Shown here one piece after another: positions 23,296 through 31,716 of a stretch of DNA of 64,000 nt (position 1 is its first letter; each line of letters begins with the position of its first letter). Below the pieces are notes generated by a model. The model did no database searches. It had not been told where the DNA came from and worked only from the letters and a program-made list of their open reading frames with translations. The stretch lies in contig JAGBCY010000020.1 in the NCBI GenBank assembly GCA_017937765.1, positions 124,001-188,000 of the forward strand, read 5' to 3'. The position numbers and the translations under genes are program-made. This DNA is from Alistipes sp. (GTDB lineage: Bacteria; Bacteroidota; Bacteroidia; Bacteroidales; Rikenellaceae).

Positions 23296-24294
23296 TTAGG
23301 CCTTGTTATCCGAGCCGAGAACCTCCTTGATCTTGTGGATGTAGAGCTTCTTCATATTGTCGCGAGCAGGACCTAAGTACTTACGAGGATCGAACTCCGC
23401 GGGCTTATTGGCGAATACCTCGCGAACAGCGGCTGTCATTGCCAAGCGTGAGTCAGAGTCGATGTTGATCTTGCAAACTGCACTCTTTGCTGCCTTACGC
23501 AACTGCTCCTCGGGGATACCTACGGCAGCCTTCAATGCGCCGCCATACTTGTTGATGGTGTCAACCTCGTCCTGAGGTACTGACGATGAGCCGTGGAGTA
23601 CGATGGGGAAGCCGGGGAGCTGCTCCTCGATAGCGGCCAACACGTCGAAAGCAAGGGGAGGAGGTACAAGACGACCAGTCTGGGGATCGAGGGTGCACTG
23701 CTCGGGGGTGAACTTGAATGCACCGTGCGATGTGCCGATAGAGATAGCCAACGAGTCGCAACCAGTCTTTGTCACGAAATCAACAACCTCCTCGGGCTTT
23801 GTATAGTGGCTCTCCTCGGCAGATACCTCATCCTCAACGCCTGCCAAGACGCCGAGCTCGCCCTCAACCGTTACGTCGAACTGGTGAGCGTACTCAACAA
23901 CCTTCTTTGTGAGAGCTACGTTCTCCTCATAGGGGAGATGTGAGCCGTCGATCATAACCGACGAGAAGCCCATATCGATACAGCTCTTGCACGTCTCGAA
24001 TGAGTCGCCGTGGTCGAGGTGAAGGACGATCTGGGGATTCTCCCAGCCGAGCTCCTTGGCATACTCAACAGCACCTTCGGCCATATAGCGGAGAAGTGTC
24101 TGGTTGGCATACTGACGAGCACCCTTCGATACCTGGAGGATCACGGGCGACTTTGTCTCAGCCGAAGCCATGATGATAGCCTGAAGCTGCTCCATATTGT
24201 TAAAGTTGAACGCAGGAATTGCGTAGCCGCCATCAACGGCCTTCTTGAACATCTCGCGTGTGTTTACGAGACCTAAATCCTTGTAGTTGATCAT
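23296..24294 (-). CDS. fba: Class II fructose-1,6-bisphosphate aldolase
   Basis: 332 residues. The zinc-dependent enzyme splits fructose 1,6-bisphosphate in glycolysis and makes it in gluconeogenesis. Motifs: AFNFNNMEQLQAI at the start of the barrel, HLDHGDSFE (zinc ligand His and catalytic Asp region), TVEGELG, KTGCDSLAISIGTSHGAFK and VLHGSSSVP. Codon use is strongly biased to a small set, as expected of a highly expressed gene. The ATG sits below a promoter at 24358-24388. It converges on the ABC exporter gene. Confidence 0.96.
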   Translation of the reverse strand: MINYKDLGLVNTREMFKKAVDGGYAIPAFNFNNMEQLQAIIMASAETKSPVILQVSKGARQYANQTLLRYMAEGAVEYAKELGWENPQIVLHLDHGDSFETCKSCIDMGFSSVMIDGSHLPYEENVALTKKVVEYAHQFDVTVEGELGVLAGVEDEVSAEESHYTKPEEVVDFVTKTGCDSLAISIGTSHGAFKFTPEQCTLDPQTGRLVPPPLAFDVLAAIEEQLPGFPIVLHGSSSVPQDEVDTINKYGGALKAAVGIPEEQLRKAAKSAVCKINIDSDSRLAMTAAVREVFANKPAEFDPRKYLGPARDNMKKLYIHKIKEVLGSDNKA

Positions 24295-24357
24295 ATTACA
24301 ACCTATATTTAGTTATTAGAAAATTTTTCTACTATCGCAGTATATGCAAATACTTCG

Positions 24358-24388
24358 CAAATATAGCAAAAAGTATTATTCACACAAC
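24358..24388 (-). promoter_or_regulatory. fba promoter (GTTG-N19-TATATTTG)
   Basis: Minus strand: GTTG (24388-24385), 19 bp, TATATTTG (24365-24358). The start would be near 24352, about 58 nt before the ATG. Confidence 0.7.
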
Positions 24389-24565
24389 ACGCTCCGCCGC
24401 TGTTGGATGTAATACTCCGCTGCTATAAGACCGTCATTATGACGGCAAAGATACAAAAAATTCTTAAGTAAATAATTAAAAAATTAAAAAATTATTAACT
24501 CGCTACTATAATTTGTCTTAGTAGTATTGTGGTACGAAGTGGTGTTAATTTTTAGAGATGTTATT

Positions 24566-24597
24566 GTTGAATGTTTCATATATTTTTATTACCTTTG
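24566..24597 (+). promoter_or_regulatory. metG promoter (GTTG-N20-TACCTTTG)
   Basis: GTTG at 24566-24569, 20 bp, TACCTTTG at 24590-24597. The expected start is near 24604, giving a leader of about 78 nt. Confidence 0.7.
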
Positions 24598-24681
24598 TTA
24601 CGTATTATGCGCTGTGGCGTAGCACTGGGTGTGCTTATCGTCGTAGCATCAGTAACTTAGACAAGAGTAACATACAATAAT

Positions 24682-26724
24682 ATGAGCAAAGAATACAAGC
24701 GTTATCTTATCACTTCGGCACTACCCTATGCCAACGGACCTGTGCATATCGGCCACCTGGCGGGCGTTTATGTGCCGTCGGACATCTATACACGTTACCT
24801 TCGCCTGAAGGGTCACGACGTTATTTCGGTATGCGGTAGCGACGAGCACGGCGTGCCCATCACCATAAAGGCACGCAAGGAGGGCATCACGCCGCAGCAG
24901 GTGGTCGACCGCTATCACGAGGTCATCGAGAAGTCGTTCCGTCGTCTCGGTATGTCGTTCGACATCTACTCGCGCACCTCGTCGGCAACGCATCGCGTGA
25001 CGGCGTCGGACTTCTTCCGCAAGCTCTACGACGAGGGTAAGTTCATCGAGCAGACATCTATGCAGTACTACGACGAGGAGGCACAGACGTTCCTCGCCGA
25101 CCGTTATATCGTGGGTACCTGTCCCCATTGCCAGAACGAGAAGGCATATGGCGACCAGTGCGAGAAGTGCGGATCGACGCTCTCGCCCGACGAGTTGCTC
25201 AACCCGAAGAGTGCCGTGTCGGGTGCTGTGCCCGTGAAGCGCGAGACGAAGCACTGGTACTTGCCTCTGGATAAGTATGAGGGATTCCTTCGCGAGTGGA
25301 TCTTGGAGGGTCACAAGGAGTGGAAGTCGAACGTATATGGCCAGTGCAAGAGCTGGCTCGACCTCGGACTCCAGCCCCGTGCCGTAAGCCGCGACTTGGA
25401 CTGGGGTATTCCCGTGCCGGTTGAGGGTGCTGAGGGTAAGGTGTTGTACGTTTGGTTCGATGCACCTATCGGTTATATCTCTGCTACTAAGGACCTTACG
25501 CCCGACTGGGAGAAGTACTGGAAGAGCGAGGATACCAAGATGGTACACTTCATTGGCAAGGATAACATCGTGTTCCACTGCATCGTATTCCCTGCGATGT
25601 TGAAGGCTCACGGCGACTACATCCTCCCGGAGAATGTGCCTGCTAACGAGTTCCTTAACCTCGAGGGTGACAAGATCTCGACGTCGCAGAACTGGGCTGT
25701 ATGGCTCCACGAGTACCTCGATGAGTTCCCCGGCAAGGAGGATGTGTTGCGCTACGTGTTGTGTGCCAACGCCCCCGAGACTAAGGATAACGACTTCACG
25801 TGGAAGGATTTTCAGGCGCGTAACAACTCGGAGCTTGTGGCCGTGTTGGGTAACTTCGTGAACCGCGCGCTGGTGCTTACTAAGAAGTACTATGACGGCG
25901 TTGTGCCCGAGCGCGGCGAGCTCACGGACTACGACGTGGCTACGATCGAGGAGATGCAGAAGATAAAGGCCTCGTTGGAGCGTAACATCGAGCACTACCA
26001 CTTCCGCGAGGCGTTGAAGGATGTTATGCAGTACGCGCGTATAGGTAATAAGTATCTGGCCGATACGGAGCCCTGGAAGGTGGTTAAGACCGATCCCGAG
26101 CGTGTGAAGACCATTCTTAACATCGCGCTTCAGATCACGGCAAATACGGCCATTGCCATCGAGCCATTTATGCCTTTCTCGGCAGAGAAGATGCTCAAGA
26201 TGTTGGCCGTGGATAAGTTCCAGTGGGACGAGCTCGGCTCTATGGAGCTCCTCACAGCTGGCCATACAATTGGCGAGGCGCAGCTCCTATTCGAGAAGAT
26301 CGAGGACGATGTAATCGACGCACAGCTCGCCAAGCTCGAAGCTTCGCGCCGTGCTAAGCTCGAGGCTGAGGCTGCAAAGAACGTCACGGAGCAGAAGGCC
26401 GAGGTGTCGTTCGACGACTTCCAGAAGATGGATATCCGCGTGTCGACGATCCTTGCGGCTGAGAAGGTGGCAAAGACCAAGAAGCTCCTTAAGCTCTCGA
26501 TCGACACGGGTATTGATAAGCGTACCATCGTGTCGGGTATCGCGGAGTACTACACCCCTGAGCAGCTTGTTGGCCGTCAGGTGTTGGTGCTCGCAAACCT
26601 CGCTCCGCGCGAGATCAAGGGCATCGAGTCGCGCGGTATGATCCTTATGGCCGAGGATGCGCTGGGACGTCTTGTGATCGTCGAGCCGGAGAGTAAGACA
26701 ATGTCGGGCGCGATGATCGGATAA
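24682..26724 (+). CDS. metG: Methionyl-tRNA synthetase
   Basis: 680 residues, the dimeric form with a C-terminal tRNA-binding domain. The HIGH motif is VHIGH (21-25). A zinc-binding knuckle has CPHC and CEKC (about 148-166). The KMSKS loop appears as DKISTS (about 330-335). The anticodon-binding helical domain follows. From about 577 there is an OB-fold ([20 protein letters not shown]) of the Trbp111/EMAP type. The enzyme charges tRNA-Met for initiation and elongation. It has a consensus promoter; ilvE follows after 80 bp. Confidence 0.98.
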   Translation: MSKEYKRYLITSALPYANGPVHIGHLAGVYVPSDIYTRYLRLKGHDVISVCGSDEHGVPITIKARKEGITPQQVVDRYHEVIEKSFRRLGMSFDIYSRTSSATHRVTASDFFRKLYDEGKFIEQTSMQYYDEEAQTFLADRYIVGTCPHCQNEKAYGDQCEKCGSTLSPDELLNPKSAVSGAVPVKRETKHWYLPLDKYEGFLREWILEGHKEWKSNVYGQCKSWLDLGLQPRAVSRDLDWGIPVPVEGAEGKVLYVWFDAPIGYISATKDLTPDWEKYWKSEDTKMVHFIGKDNIVFHCIVFPAMLKAHGDYILPENVPANEFLNLEGDKISTSQNWAVWLHEYLDEFPGKEDVLRYVLCANAPETKDNDFTWKDFQARNNSELVAVLGNFVNRALVLTKKYYDGVVPERGELTDYDVATIEEMQKIKASLERNIEHYHFREALKDVMQYARIGNKYLADTEPWKVVKTDPERVKTILNIALQITANTAIAIEPFMPFSAEKMLKMLAVDKFQWDELGSMELLTAGHTIGEAQLLFEKIEDDVIDAQLAKLEASRRAKLEAEAAKNVTEQKAEVSFDDFQKMDIRVSTILAAEKVAKTKKLLKLSIDTGIDKRTIVSGIAEYYTPEQLVGRQVLVLANLAPREIKGIESRGMILMAEDALGRLVIVEPESKTMSGAMIG

Positions 26725-26804
26725 TAAGCTGATTATTAATGGGTTAGCCTTTTTACGACAACCTAATACATAACAATATAACCAACTAAACTTTTACTTT
26801 TACT

Positions 26805-27818
26805 ATGGAAAACATTAAATGGGGTGAGCTTGGTTTTGCCTACTACAAGACCGCGTTCAATGTACGTTACCACTACGAGAATGGCCAGTGGAGCCAGATG
26901 CAGGTGACTGACGACGAGTACATCAAGATGCATATGTCGGCAGCTTGTTTGCACTATGGTTTGGAGATCTTCGAGGGTCTTAAGGCTTTCCGCGGTGTTG
27001 ATGGTAAGGTTCGTCTTTTCCGTCCCGATGAGAATGCTAAGCGTATGATCAACTCGGCTAACCGCCTCTGCCTCCCCGCTCCTACCGTTGAGCAGTTTGT
27101 TGAGGGCTGTATGGAGTGCGTTCGCCGCAACCTCGATTTCGTTCCTCCCTACGAGACAGGTGCTTCGCTCTATTTGCGTCCTACCCTTCTCGGTACTAAG
27201 ACTTGCTTGGGCGTGCGCGCTGTTGACGAGGCCGACCTCATCATCTTCTGTGCTCCTGTAGGTCCCTACTTCAAGGGTGGTATGACCGCAATTAAGGCTC
27301 TCATTATGCGCGATCAGGACCGTGCTGCTCCACGTGGAACAGGTGACGTTAAGGTTGGTGGTAACTACGCTTCGTCAATCTGGTCGCTCGAGGCTGCTCA
27401 CCAGAAGGGCTTCTCAAACGTTCTCTACCTCGATGCTGCTACTCACAGCAAGGTTGAGGAGTTCGGCGCAGCTAACTTCTTCGGCATCAAGGACGGCAAG
27501 TATGTTACTCCTAAGTCACTCTCAATCCTTCCCTCTATCACCAACAAGAGCCTTCGTCAGATTGCTCAGGACCTCGGTCTCGTTGTTGAGGAGCGCGATA
27601 TCCCCGTTGAGGAGCTCGCTACATTCGAGGAGGCAGGTGCTTGCGGTACTGCTGCTGTTATCTCGCCCATCGGTGCTCTCTACGACCTCGATAACAACTT
27701 AACTTACGATTACGGTATGAAGGTTGGTGAGACTTGCAAGAAGATGTACGATCGCCTCCAGGGCATCCAGTATGGTCGTTGCGAGGATACTCACAATTGG
27801 AATATTGTTGTAGAGTAA
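26805..27818 (+). CDS. ilvE: Branched-chain amino acid aminotransferase (class IV PLP enzyme)
   Basis: 337 residues. It catalyses the last step of Leu/Ile/Val synthesis and the first of their breakdown, with PLP. Motifs: YGLEIFEGLKAFRGVDGKVR, YLRPTLLGT, GDVKVGGNYASSI (the lysine is the expected PLP Schiff-base site, about 182), and EEAGACGTAAVISPIG near the phosphate site. It uses far more T-ending codons (GCT, GTT, CTT) than most neighbours. A near-perfect ParB-site sequence lies inside the gene at 27326-27341. The stop codon abuts the first of two palindromic repeats. Confidence 0.95.
   Translation: MENIKWGELGFAYYKTAFNVRYHYENGQWSQMQVTDDEYIKMHMSAACLHYGLEIFEGLKAFRGVDGKVRLFRPDENAKRMINSANRLCLPAPTVEQFVEGCMECVRRNLDFVPPYETGASLYLRPTLLGTKTCLGVRAVDEADLIIFCAPVGPYFKGGMTAIKALIMRDQDRAAPRGTGDVKVGGNYASSIWSLEAAHQKGFSNVLYLDAATHSKVEEFGAANFFGIKDGKYVTPKSLSILPSITNKSLRQIAQDLGLVVEERDIPVEELATFEEAGACGTAAVISPIGALYDLDNNLTYDYGMKVGETCKKMYDRLQGIQYGRCEDTHNWNIVVE
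27326..27341. promoter_or_regulatory. parS-like sequence inside ilvE (15 of 16 bases)
   Basis: TGCTCCACGTGGAACA differs from the site at 28206 in one base. It encodes the A-P-R-G-T part of the protein, so codon constraint alone could explain it. The core CCACGTGGAAC is identical. Confidence 0.35.
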
Positions 27819-27949
27819 TTTCTATTTGATGTGAAAAGGCTGCATCTGCTGCCGCTAACAAAAGTAAATGCGAATGGGCAGTACGCTTTAGTACTGCCCA
27901 TTCGCATTTCTTTTGCCGAGCGTTGCATCTACTACCTTTTGACATCAAA
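27816..27949. repeat. ERIC-like long palindrome, unit 3a, starting at the ilvE stop codon
   Basis: It starts TAATTTC at the stop codon. TTTGATGTGAAAAGG (27825-27839) pairs with CCTTTTGACATCAAA (27935-27949) with one mismatch. The centre is a perfect 19-bp stem, AAATGCGAATGGGCAGTAC (27866-27884) with its complement at 27891-27909 and a 6-nt loop. The arms differ from the other units in sequence but not in layout. Confidence 0.8.
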
Positions 27950-28079
27950 AATTTCTTGCGATAAGGGGCCATCTTTGTCCCATCTAAAAAGTAAGACCCC
28001 TCGGGTTGTACTAAGTGTACTATCCCGAGGGGATCTTCTTTTCAGATAGAATAAATCTAACCCCTTCTGACAAGAAATT
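27950..28079. repeat. ERIC-like long palindrome, unit 3b
   Basis: It runs from AATTTCTTGCGATAAGGGG to CCCCTTCTGACAAGAAATT. The central hairpin (27993-28037) has arms AAGACCCCTCGGG and CCCGAGGGGATCTT. It is adjacent to unit 3a, as 1a and 1b are adjacent. It lies between the convergent genes ilvE and mnmG. Confidence 0.85.
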
Positions 28080-28157
28080 TGTAACATTACCACTAACGAA
28101 CTTTCTCGCAAAAATCCCGCATATTCAGTTTAGTGTTATTTAGCAACACTGTGAATG

Positions 28158-28196
28158 ATTACTAATTACTCACTACTAACTCCTCATTACTCATTA
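28158..28196. repeat. ATTACTAATTACTCACTACT low-complexity repeat, junction 3
   Basis: The tract precedes the parS-like site and resembles those at junctions 1 and 2. A small hairpin AGTGTT-atttagc-AACACT lies just before it. Confidence 0.55.
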
Positions 28197-28205
28197 AAAA
28201 ATGAG

Positions 28206-28221
28206 TGTTCCACGTGGAACA
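28206..28221. promoter_or_regulatory. parS-like ParB binding site
   Basis: TGTTCCACGTGGAACA is a perfect 16-bp palindrome (22 bp, 28203-28224, if extended). It matches the widely conserved chromosomal parS pattern TGTTnCACGTGnAACA. It lies in a convergent spacer 30 bp from the end of mnmG, a gene often found near parAB and the origin. No parA or parB gene is in this window. It has no T run, so it is not a terminator. Confidence 0.8.
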
Positions 28222-28253
28222 CTCCATAATTAGCAATCCTATTTCTTCTAAAT

Positions 28254-30137
28254 TTATCGGCCGAATTTTACCAACAGTACGTTTATATCTGCTGGCGAGA
28301 CGCCCGGAATACGCGAGGCGTGGCCGATGGTTGTGGGTCGCACGCGGCTCAATTTCTGGCGAGCCTCGATCGTGAGCGACTGCATTGCGTTGAAATCGAA
28401 GCCTTCGGGGATGGCAATATTTTCGAGTCTATGCATCTTCTCGGCATAGTATTTCTCACGCTCGACATAGCCGCGGTACTTAATTTGTATCTCCGCCTGC
28501 TCGATAATCTCGCTGCTGAGCTCCTCGCTGTCGATATATTTTTTTAGTCGCGGGGCGACCTCCTTGAGCGAATTTATCGTAACGTTGCTTCGTAAAACTA
28601 TGTCGTAAAGCTTTTTTCCCTGCGTCAGGGGCTCCTCGCCGAGCGAAATTAGATAGTCGTCAATTTCGCCTATTTTGACTGAGGTCTTGCGCAGCATCGA
28701 AATAAGCGATTCTACGGCTGCATTTTTTTTGAGCAGATTTTCATATTTTTCGTCACTAACAAGTCCTATTTTGTGGCCGAGCGGTGTGAGTCGCGCATCG
28801 GCATTATCCTGACGTAGCAGGATACGGTACTCAGCGCGCGAGGTAAACATACGGTATGGCTCGTCGACACCCTTAGTCACAAGGTCGTCGATGAGCACGC
28901 CGATGTATGCTTCGTCGCGCCTGAGGACAATGCCCTCCTCGCCCTTGAGCGAGCGGTGGGCGTTGATGCCCGCAACGAGTCCCTGCGCTGCGGCCTCCTC
29001 GTATCCCGTTGTACCGTTGACTTGGCCGGCGAAGTAGAGGCCGTCGACGAGCTTAGTCTCGAGTGTGTGTTTGAGCTGCGTGGGCGGGAAGTAGTCGTAC
29101 TCGATGGCATAGCCCGGGCGATAGACGTGGACGTCCTCGAGGCCCGAGATGGCGTGCAGTGCCTCGAGCTGAACCTCGTAGGGTAGCGACGACGAGAAGC
29201 CGTTAAGGTAATACTCGTTGGTATTGCGACCCTCGGGTTCGAGGAAGAGCTGGTGCTGATCCTTGTCGGCGAAGGTGCGGAGCTTATCTTCAATGCTCGG
29301 ACAGTAGCGCGGGCCGATGCCCGATATGGTGCCGTTGAAGAGCGGCGAGCGGTCGAAGCCCGTGCGTAGGATGTCGTGAACGTGCTTCGATGTGTAGACC
29401 ATAAAGCAAGGTAGTTGGTGTTTAACCGCCTCAGTATCAGTGTCATATGAAAATTTCGACGGCTCCGCATCGCCCTCCTGAATCTCGAGAGCGTCGAAGT
29501 TGATGGTGCGGGCATCGAGGCGTGCGGGGGTGCCTGTCTTCATTCTTCCCGTCTCGAAGCCGAGGCTTCTGAGCTGTGCCGTGATACCGTGAGCCGCCTG
29601 ATCGCCAGCACGGCCACCCTCGGCCTGAGCCTCGCCACAGTGCATAACACCCTCGAGGAACGTGCCCGCTGTGAGCACTACCCTACTGCACCCGATCTCC
29701 ACGCCCATTCGCGTTTTAACGCCCCTTACGCGAGGTTTCTCGGCCGTATGGTCTATGAGTATCTCCGTGACGGAATCTTGCCACAGATAGAGCCTTTTGG
29801 TGTTCTCGAGCGTGTGACGCCACTCGCGCGAGAAGGCCGCCTTGTCGCACTGAGCGCGTGGGCTCCACATTGCGGCTCCCTTCGAGCGGTTGAGCATACG
29901 AAACTGGATGGCGGTCTTGTCGGTGATGCGACCCATCATTCCGCCAAGAGCGTCTATCTCTCTGACAATCTGACCCTTAGCTACGCCACCAACTGCCGGG
30001 TTGCACGACATCGAGGCTATCTTCTCGAGGTCGATAGTCACCAGCAGCGTGCGCGACCCGAGGCGTGCCGCCGCGGCAGCTGCCTCGCAGCCGGCGTGAC
30101 CGGCACCGATGACTACCACGTCGTACTGCATCATCAT
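28254..30137 (-). CDS. mnmG: tRNA uridine-5-carboxymethylaminomethyl modification enzyme MnmG (GidA)
   Basis: 627 residues. With MnmE it installs cmnm5 on U34 of tRNAs using FAD, methylene-THF and NADH. The FAD-binding motif is [19 protein letters not shown] (9-27). Also present are [20 protein letters not shown], the [12 protein letters not shown] region and the C-terminal [19 protein letters not shown], all family landmarks. Three ATGs occur in a row; the first overlaps the ybeY stop as ATGA, which supports it. It is the last gene of the pheS-TPR-EnvC-like-ybeY-mnmG run. The parS-like site lies 30 bp past its stop. Confidence 0.97.
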   Translation of the reverse strand: MMMQYDVVVIGAGHAGCEAAAAAARLGSRTLLVTIDLEKIASMSCNPAVGGVAKGQIVREIDALGGMMGRITDKTAIQFRMLNRSKGAAMWSPRAQCDKAAFSREWRHTLENTKRLYLWQDSVTEILIDHTAEKPRVRGVKTRMGVEIGCSRVVLTAGTFLEGVMHCGEAQAEGGRAGDQAAHGITAQLRSLGFETGRMKTGTPARLDARTINFDALEIQEGDAEPSKFSYDTDTEAVKHQLPCFMVYTSKHVHDILRTGFDRSPLFNGTISGIGPRYCPSIEDKLRTFADKDQHQLFLEPEGRNTNEYYLNGFSSSLPYEVQLEALHAISGLEDVHVYRPGYAIEYDYFPPTQLKHTLETKLVDGLYFAGQVNGTTGYEEAAAQGLVAGINAHRSLKGEEGIVLRRDEAYIGVLIDDLVTKGVDEPYRMFTSRAEYRILLRQDNADARLTPLGHKIGLVSDEKYENLLKKNAAVESLISMLRKTSVKIGEIDDYLISLGEEPLTQGKKLYDIVLRSNVTINSLKEVAPRLKKYIDSEELSSEIIEQAEIQIKYRGYVEREKYYAEKMHRLENIAIPEGFDFNAMQSLTIEARQKLSRVRPTTIGHASRIPGVSPADINVLLVKFGR

Positions 30138-30571
30138 AGCATCTCCTCCCTAAGAAGTTTAAGGTAGCGGTTTTCGAGGCGGCGCATCTGCTTCTCGGCC
30201 CACGGACTCTTGTCCTTATGGCCGCAGAGGTGTAGCGCGCCGTGGACGATGACGCGGCGCATCTCATTGATGGGCAACGAGTTATAGATGTCGGCATTAT
30301 CCTCTACCGTGGCGACGTCGATATATACCTCGCCGGCGACGATACCCTCCTCTACCCTACTCTCGCGCTCCTCGAACGTGATGACGTCGGTATAGTAATC
30401 GTGGCCGATGAAGTCGCGGTTCATCTGGCGATGGAACGCCGACGAGCAGAATATGTAGTTGATCTCGCCCGTGGCATAGCCCTCACGGCGGATGACCTCG
30501 CTGATCCACTTACGTATCGTTAAGCGTTTGGGCGGCAGGTAGTTACACTCTTGGTTGTAGAAATGTATCAT
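30134..30571 (-). CDS. ybeY: Endoribonuclease YbeY (16S rRNA maturation)
   Basis: 145 residues. The metal-binding motif [11 protein letters not shown] holds the three histidines H110, H114 and H118. [17 protein letters not shown] and [14 protein letters not shown] are also typical. YbeY is a single-strand endoribonuclease needed for 16S rRNA 3' end maturation and ribosome quality control. It overlaps mnmG by 4 bp and lies 18 bp below the EnvC-like gene, so it is inside the operon. Confidence 0.95.
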   Translation of the reverse strand: MIHFYNQECNYLPPKRLTIRKWISEVIRREGYATGEINYIFCSSAFHRQMNRDFIGHDYYTDVITFEERESRVEEGIVAGEVYIDVATVEDNADIYNSLPINEMRRVIVHGALHLCGHKDKSPWAEKQMRRLENRYLKLLREEML

Positions 30572-30589
30572 ATCTTGGGGTATTGTCGG

Positions 30590-31708
30590 TTATATCTTTT
30601 TGAAGAAGTCCGAGACGTAGAGCGGCTGCTTGGTCTCGCAGTCGTAGATGGCCAGACGCACGAAGGGAGGATCGTTCGAGTTGATGCCGTTGCCGATGGT
30701 GCCGATCTTCTGATCCTTCTTCACGATGTCGCCCTTCTTCACGCACACGGAGCTGAGGTTGGTGTAGGTCACCAAATACTCGTTGTAGCCGAGGAAGATG
30801 GTGTAGCGACGTGTGCTCTCCTTGTACTGTATCTCCTGAACGATGCCCTCGTGGATGGTTCTCACGGCGTCGCCCTTCTTGCCGCTGATGGTGGCACCGA
30901 AGCCCTCCTGACTGAGCGTTCCGCCCTCGACGGGGAGGTTCAGACCCTTGGTGTTGCGCGAGAAGCCGGCACCCACCTTGTTACCCTTGAGCAGACGTTG
31001 CAGCTCGGCCACGGCCTCGTCGTGGAGCTTCTGCTGGCGGCGTTGCTCGTTGATGGCCTCGCGCTCGCGCTTTGTGAGCTGATTGTAAGCCTGTTGTGCC
31101 TTTGTGCGCGTATTGGAAAGGTCGCGACGCTCGGCCTCCAGGACCGCGGTGATCGAGTCGAGCTCGTGGCTACGGAGTTCGAGGGCCGCGCGCTGGGCGT
31201 TGATCACCTCGCTCTGGCGGGCTATGGTGTCGGCTAAGGCCTGACGACTGGTGGTTATGTGTTCCATCTCGGCCATACGGCGAGCAACGTCACCGAGGCT
31301 CTCGGCCGAGAGGATGTAGTTCGTGCTGTTGTTCTTGCGATAGTTGCGATAGGCCACACGCACAGCCTCGGCATATACCTCGCGGTTGTGGGCGAGGACT
31401 CTGTCGAGCGAGTCGAGGAGTGCTTCGGCGATGGCTACCTCGTAGGCGATGGCCTTGCGCTCGCTCTCCACCTCAGCGATATAGTCGTTGTGGAGGCGCA
31501 TCTCGCGGTCGAGGGCTGCCACCTCGCGCGAGGCAGAGCTCTTCTCGCGCCTGAGGTCGTCGACCTCGCGCTTAGCCTTGTCAAGCTCCCTCTTGTACTG
31601 CTCGAGACGACGGCGTTGCTCGTCGGCACTGCGGTTCTGGGCCTCGGCAAAGAGTGGGGTAGTGGTGAAGAGCACTACGAGGAGTAGGTATAGTATGCGT
31701 CGAAACAT
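30590..31708 (-). CDS. EnvC-like murein hydrolase activator (degenerate LytM domain)
   Basis: 372 residues. A signal peptide (MFRRILYLLLVVLFTTTPLFAEA) is followed by a long coiled-coil (about 28-240) and a C-terminal LytM/M23 fold (about 265-372). The metal ligands of true M23 peptidases are not there: the usual HxxxD region reads GFGATISGKKGDAV, and the HxH stretch reads YLVTYTNLSSV. This is the pattern of EnvC and NlpD, which activate amidases at the division site and do not cut murein themselves. It lies between a TPR gene (8-bp gap) and ybeY. Confidence 0.88.
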   Translation of the reverse strand: MFRRILYLLLVVLFTTTPLFAEAQNRSADEQRRRLEQYKRELDKAKREVDDLRREKSSASREVAALDREMRLHNDYIAEVESERKAIAYEVAIAEALLDSLDRVLAHNREVYAEAVRVAYRNYRKNNSTNYILSAESLGDVARRMAEMEHITTSRQALADTIARQSEVINAQRAALELRSHELDSITAVLEAERRDLSNTRTKAQQAYNQLTKREREAINEQRRQQKLHDEAVAELQRLLKGNKVGAGFSRNTKGLNLPVEGGTLSQEGFGATISGKKGDAVRTIHEGIVQEIQYKESTRRYTIFLGYNEYLVTYTNLSSVCVKKGDIVKKDQKIGTIGNGINSNDPPFVRLAIYDCETKQPLYVSDFFKKI

Positions 31709-31716
31709 CGTTGTGG

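Larger units (their letters stand above)
24295..24681. other. Divergent promoter region between fba and metG
   Basis: An AT-rich 387-bp spacer with a GTTG-N19-TATATTTG promoter for fba (minus) and a GTTG-N20-TACCTTTG promoter for metG (plus). Between them lies AT-rich DNA with long A/T runs (about 24455-24500) and no gene. Confidence 0.7.

Noticed and set aside
24721..26265. 514-codon open frame antisense to metG
   Set aside because: The GC-rich codon style leaves few stops on the opposite strand. It has no family likeness, and metG is certain.
10001..28079. Palindromic units considered as insertion sequences or integron attC sites
   Set aside because: They hold no transposase and no integron recombination core, and they are too short. 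A miniature non-autonomous element remains possible.
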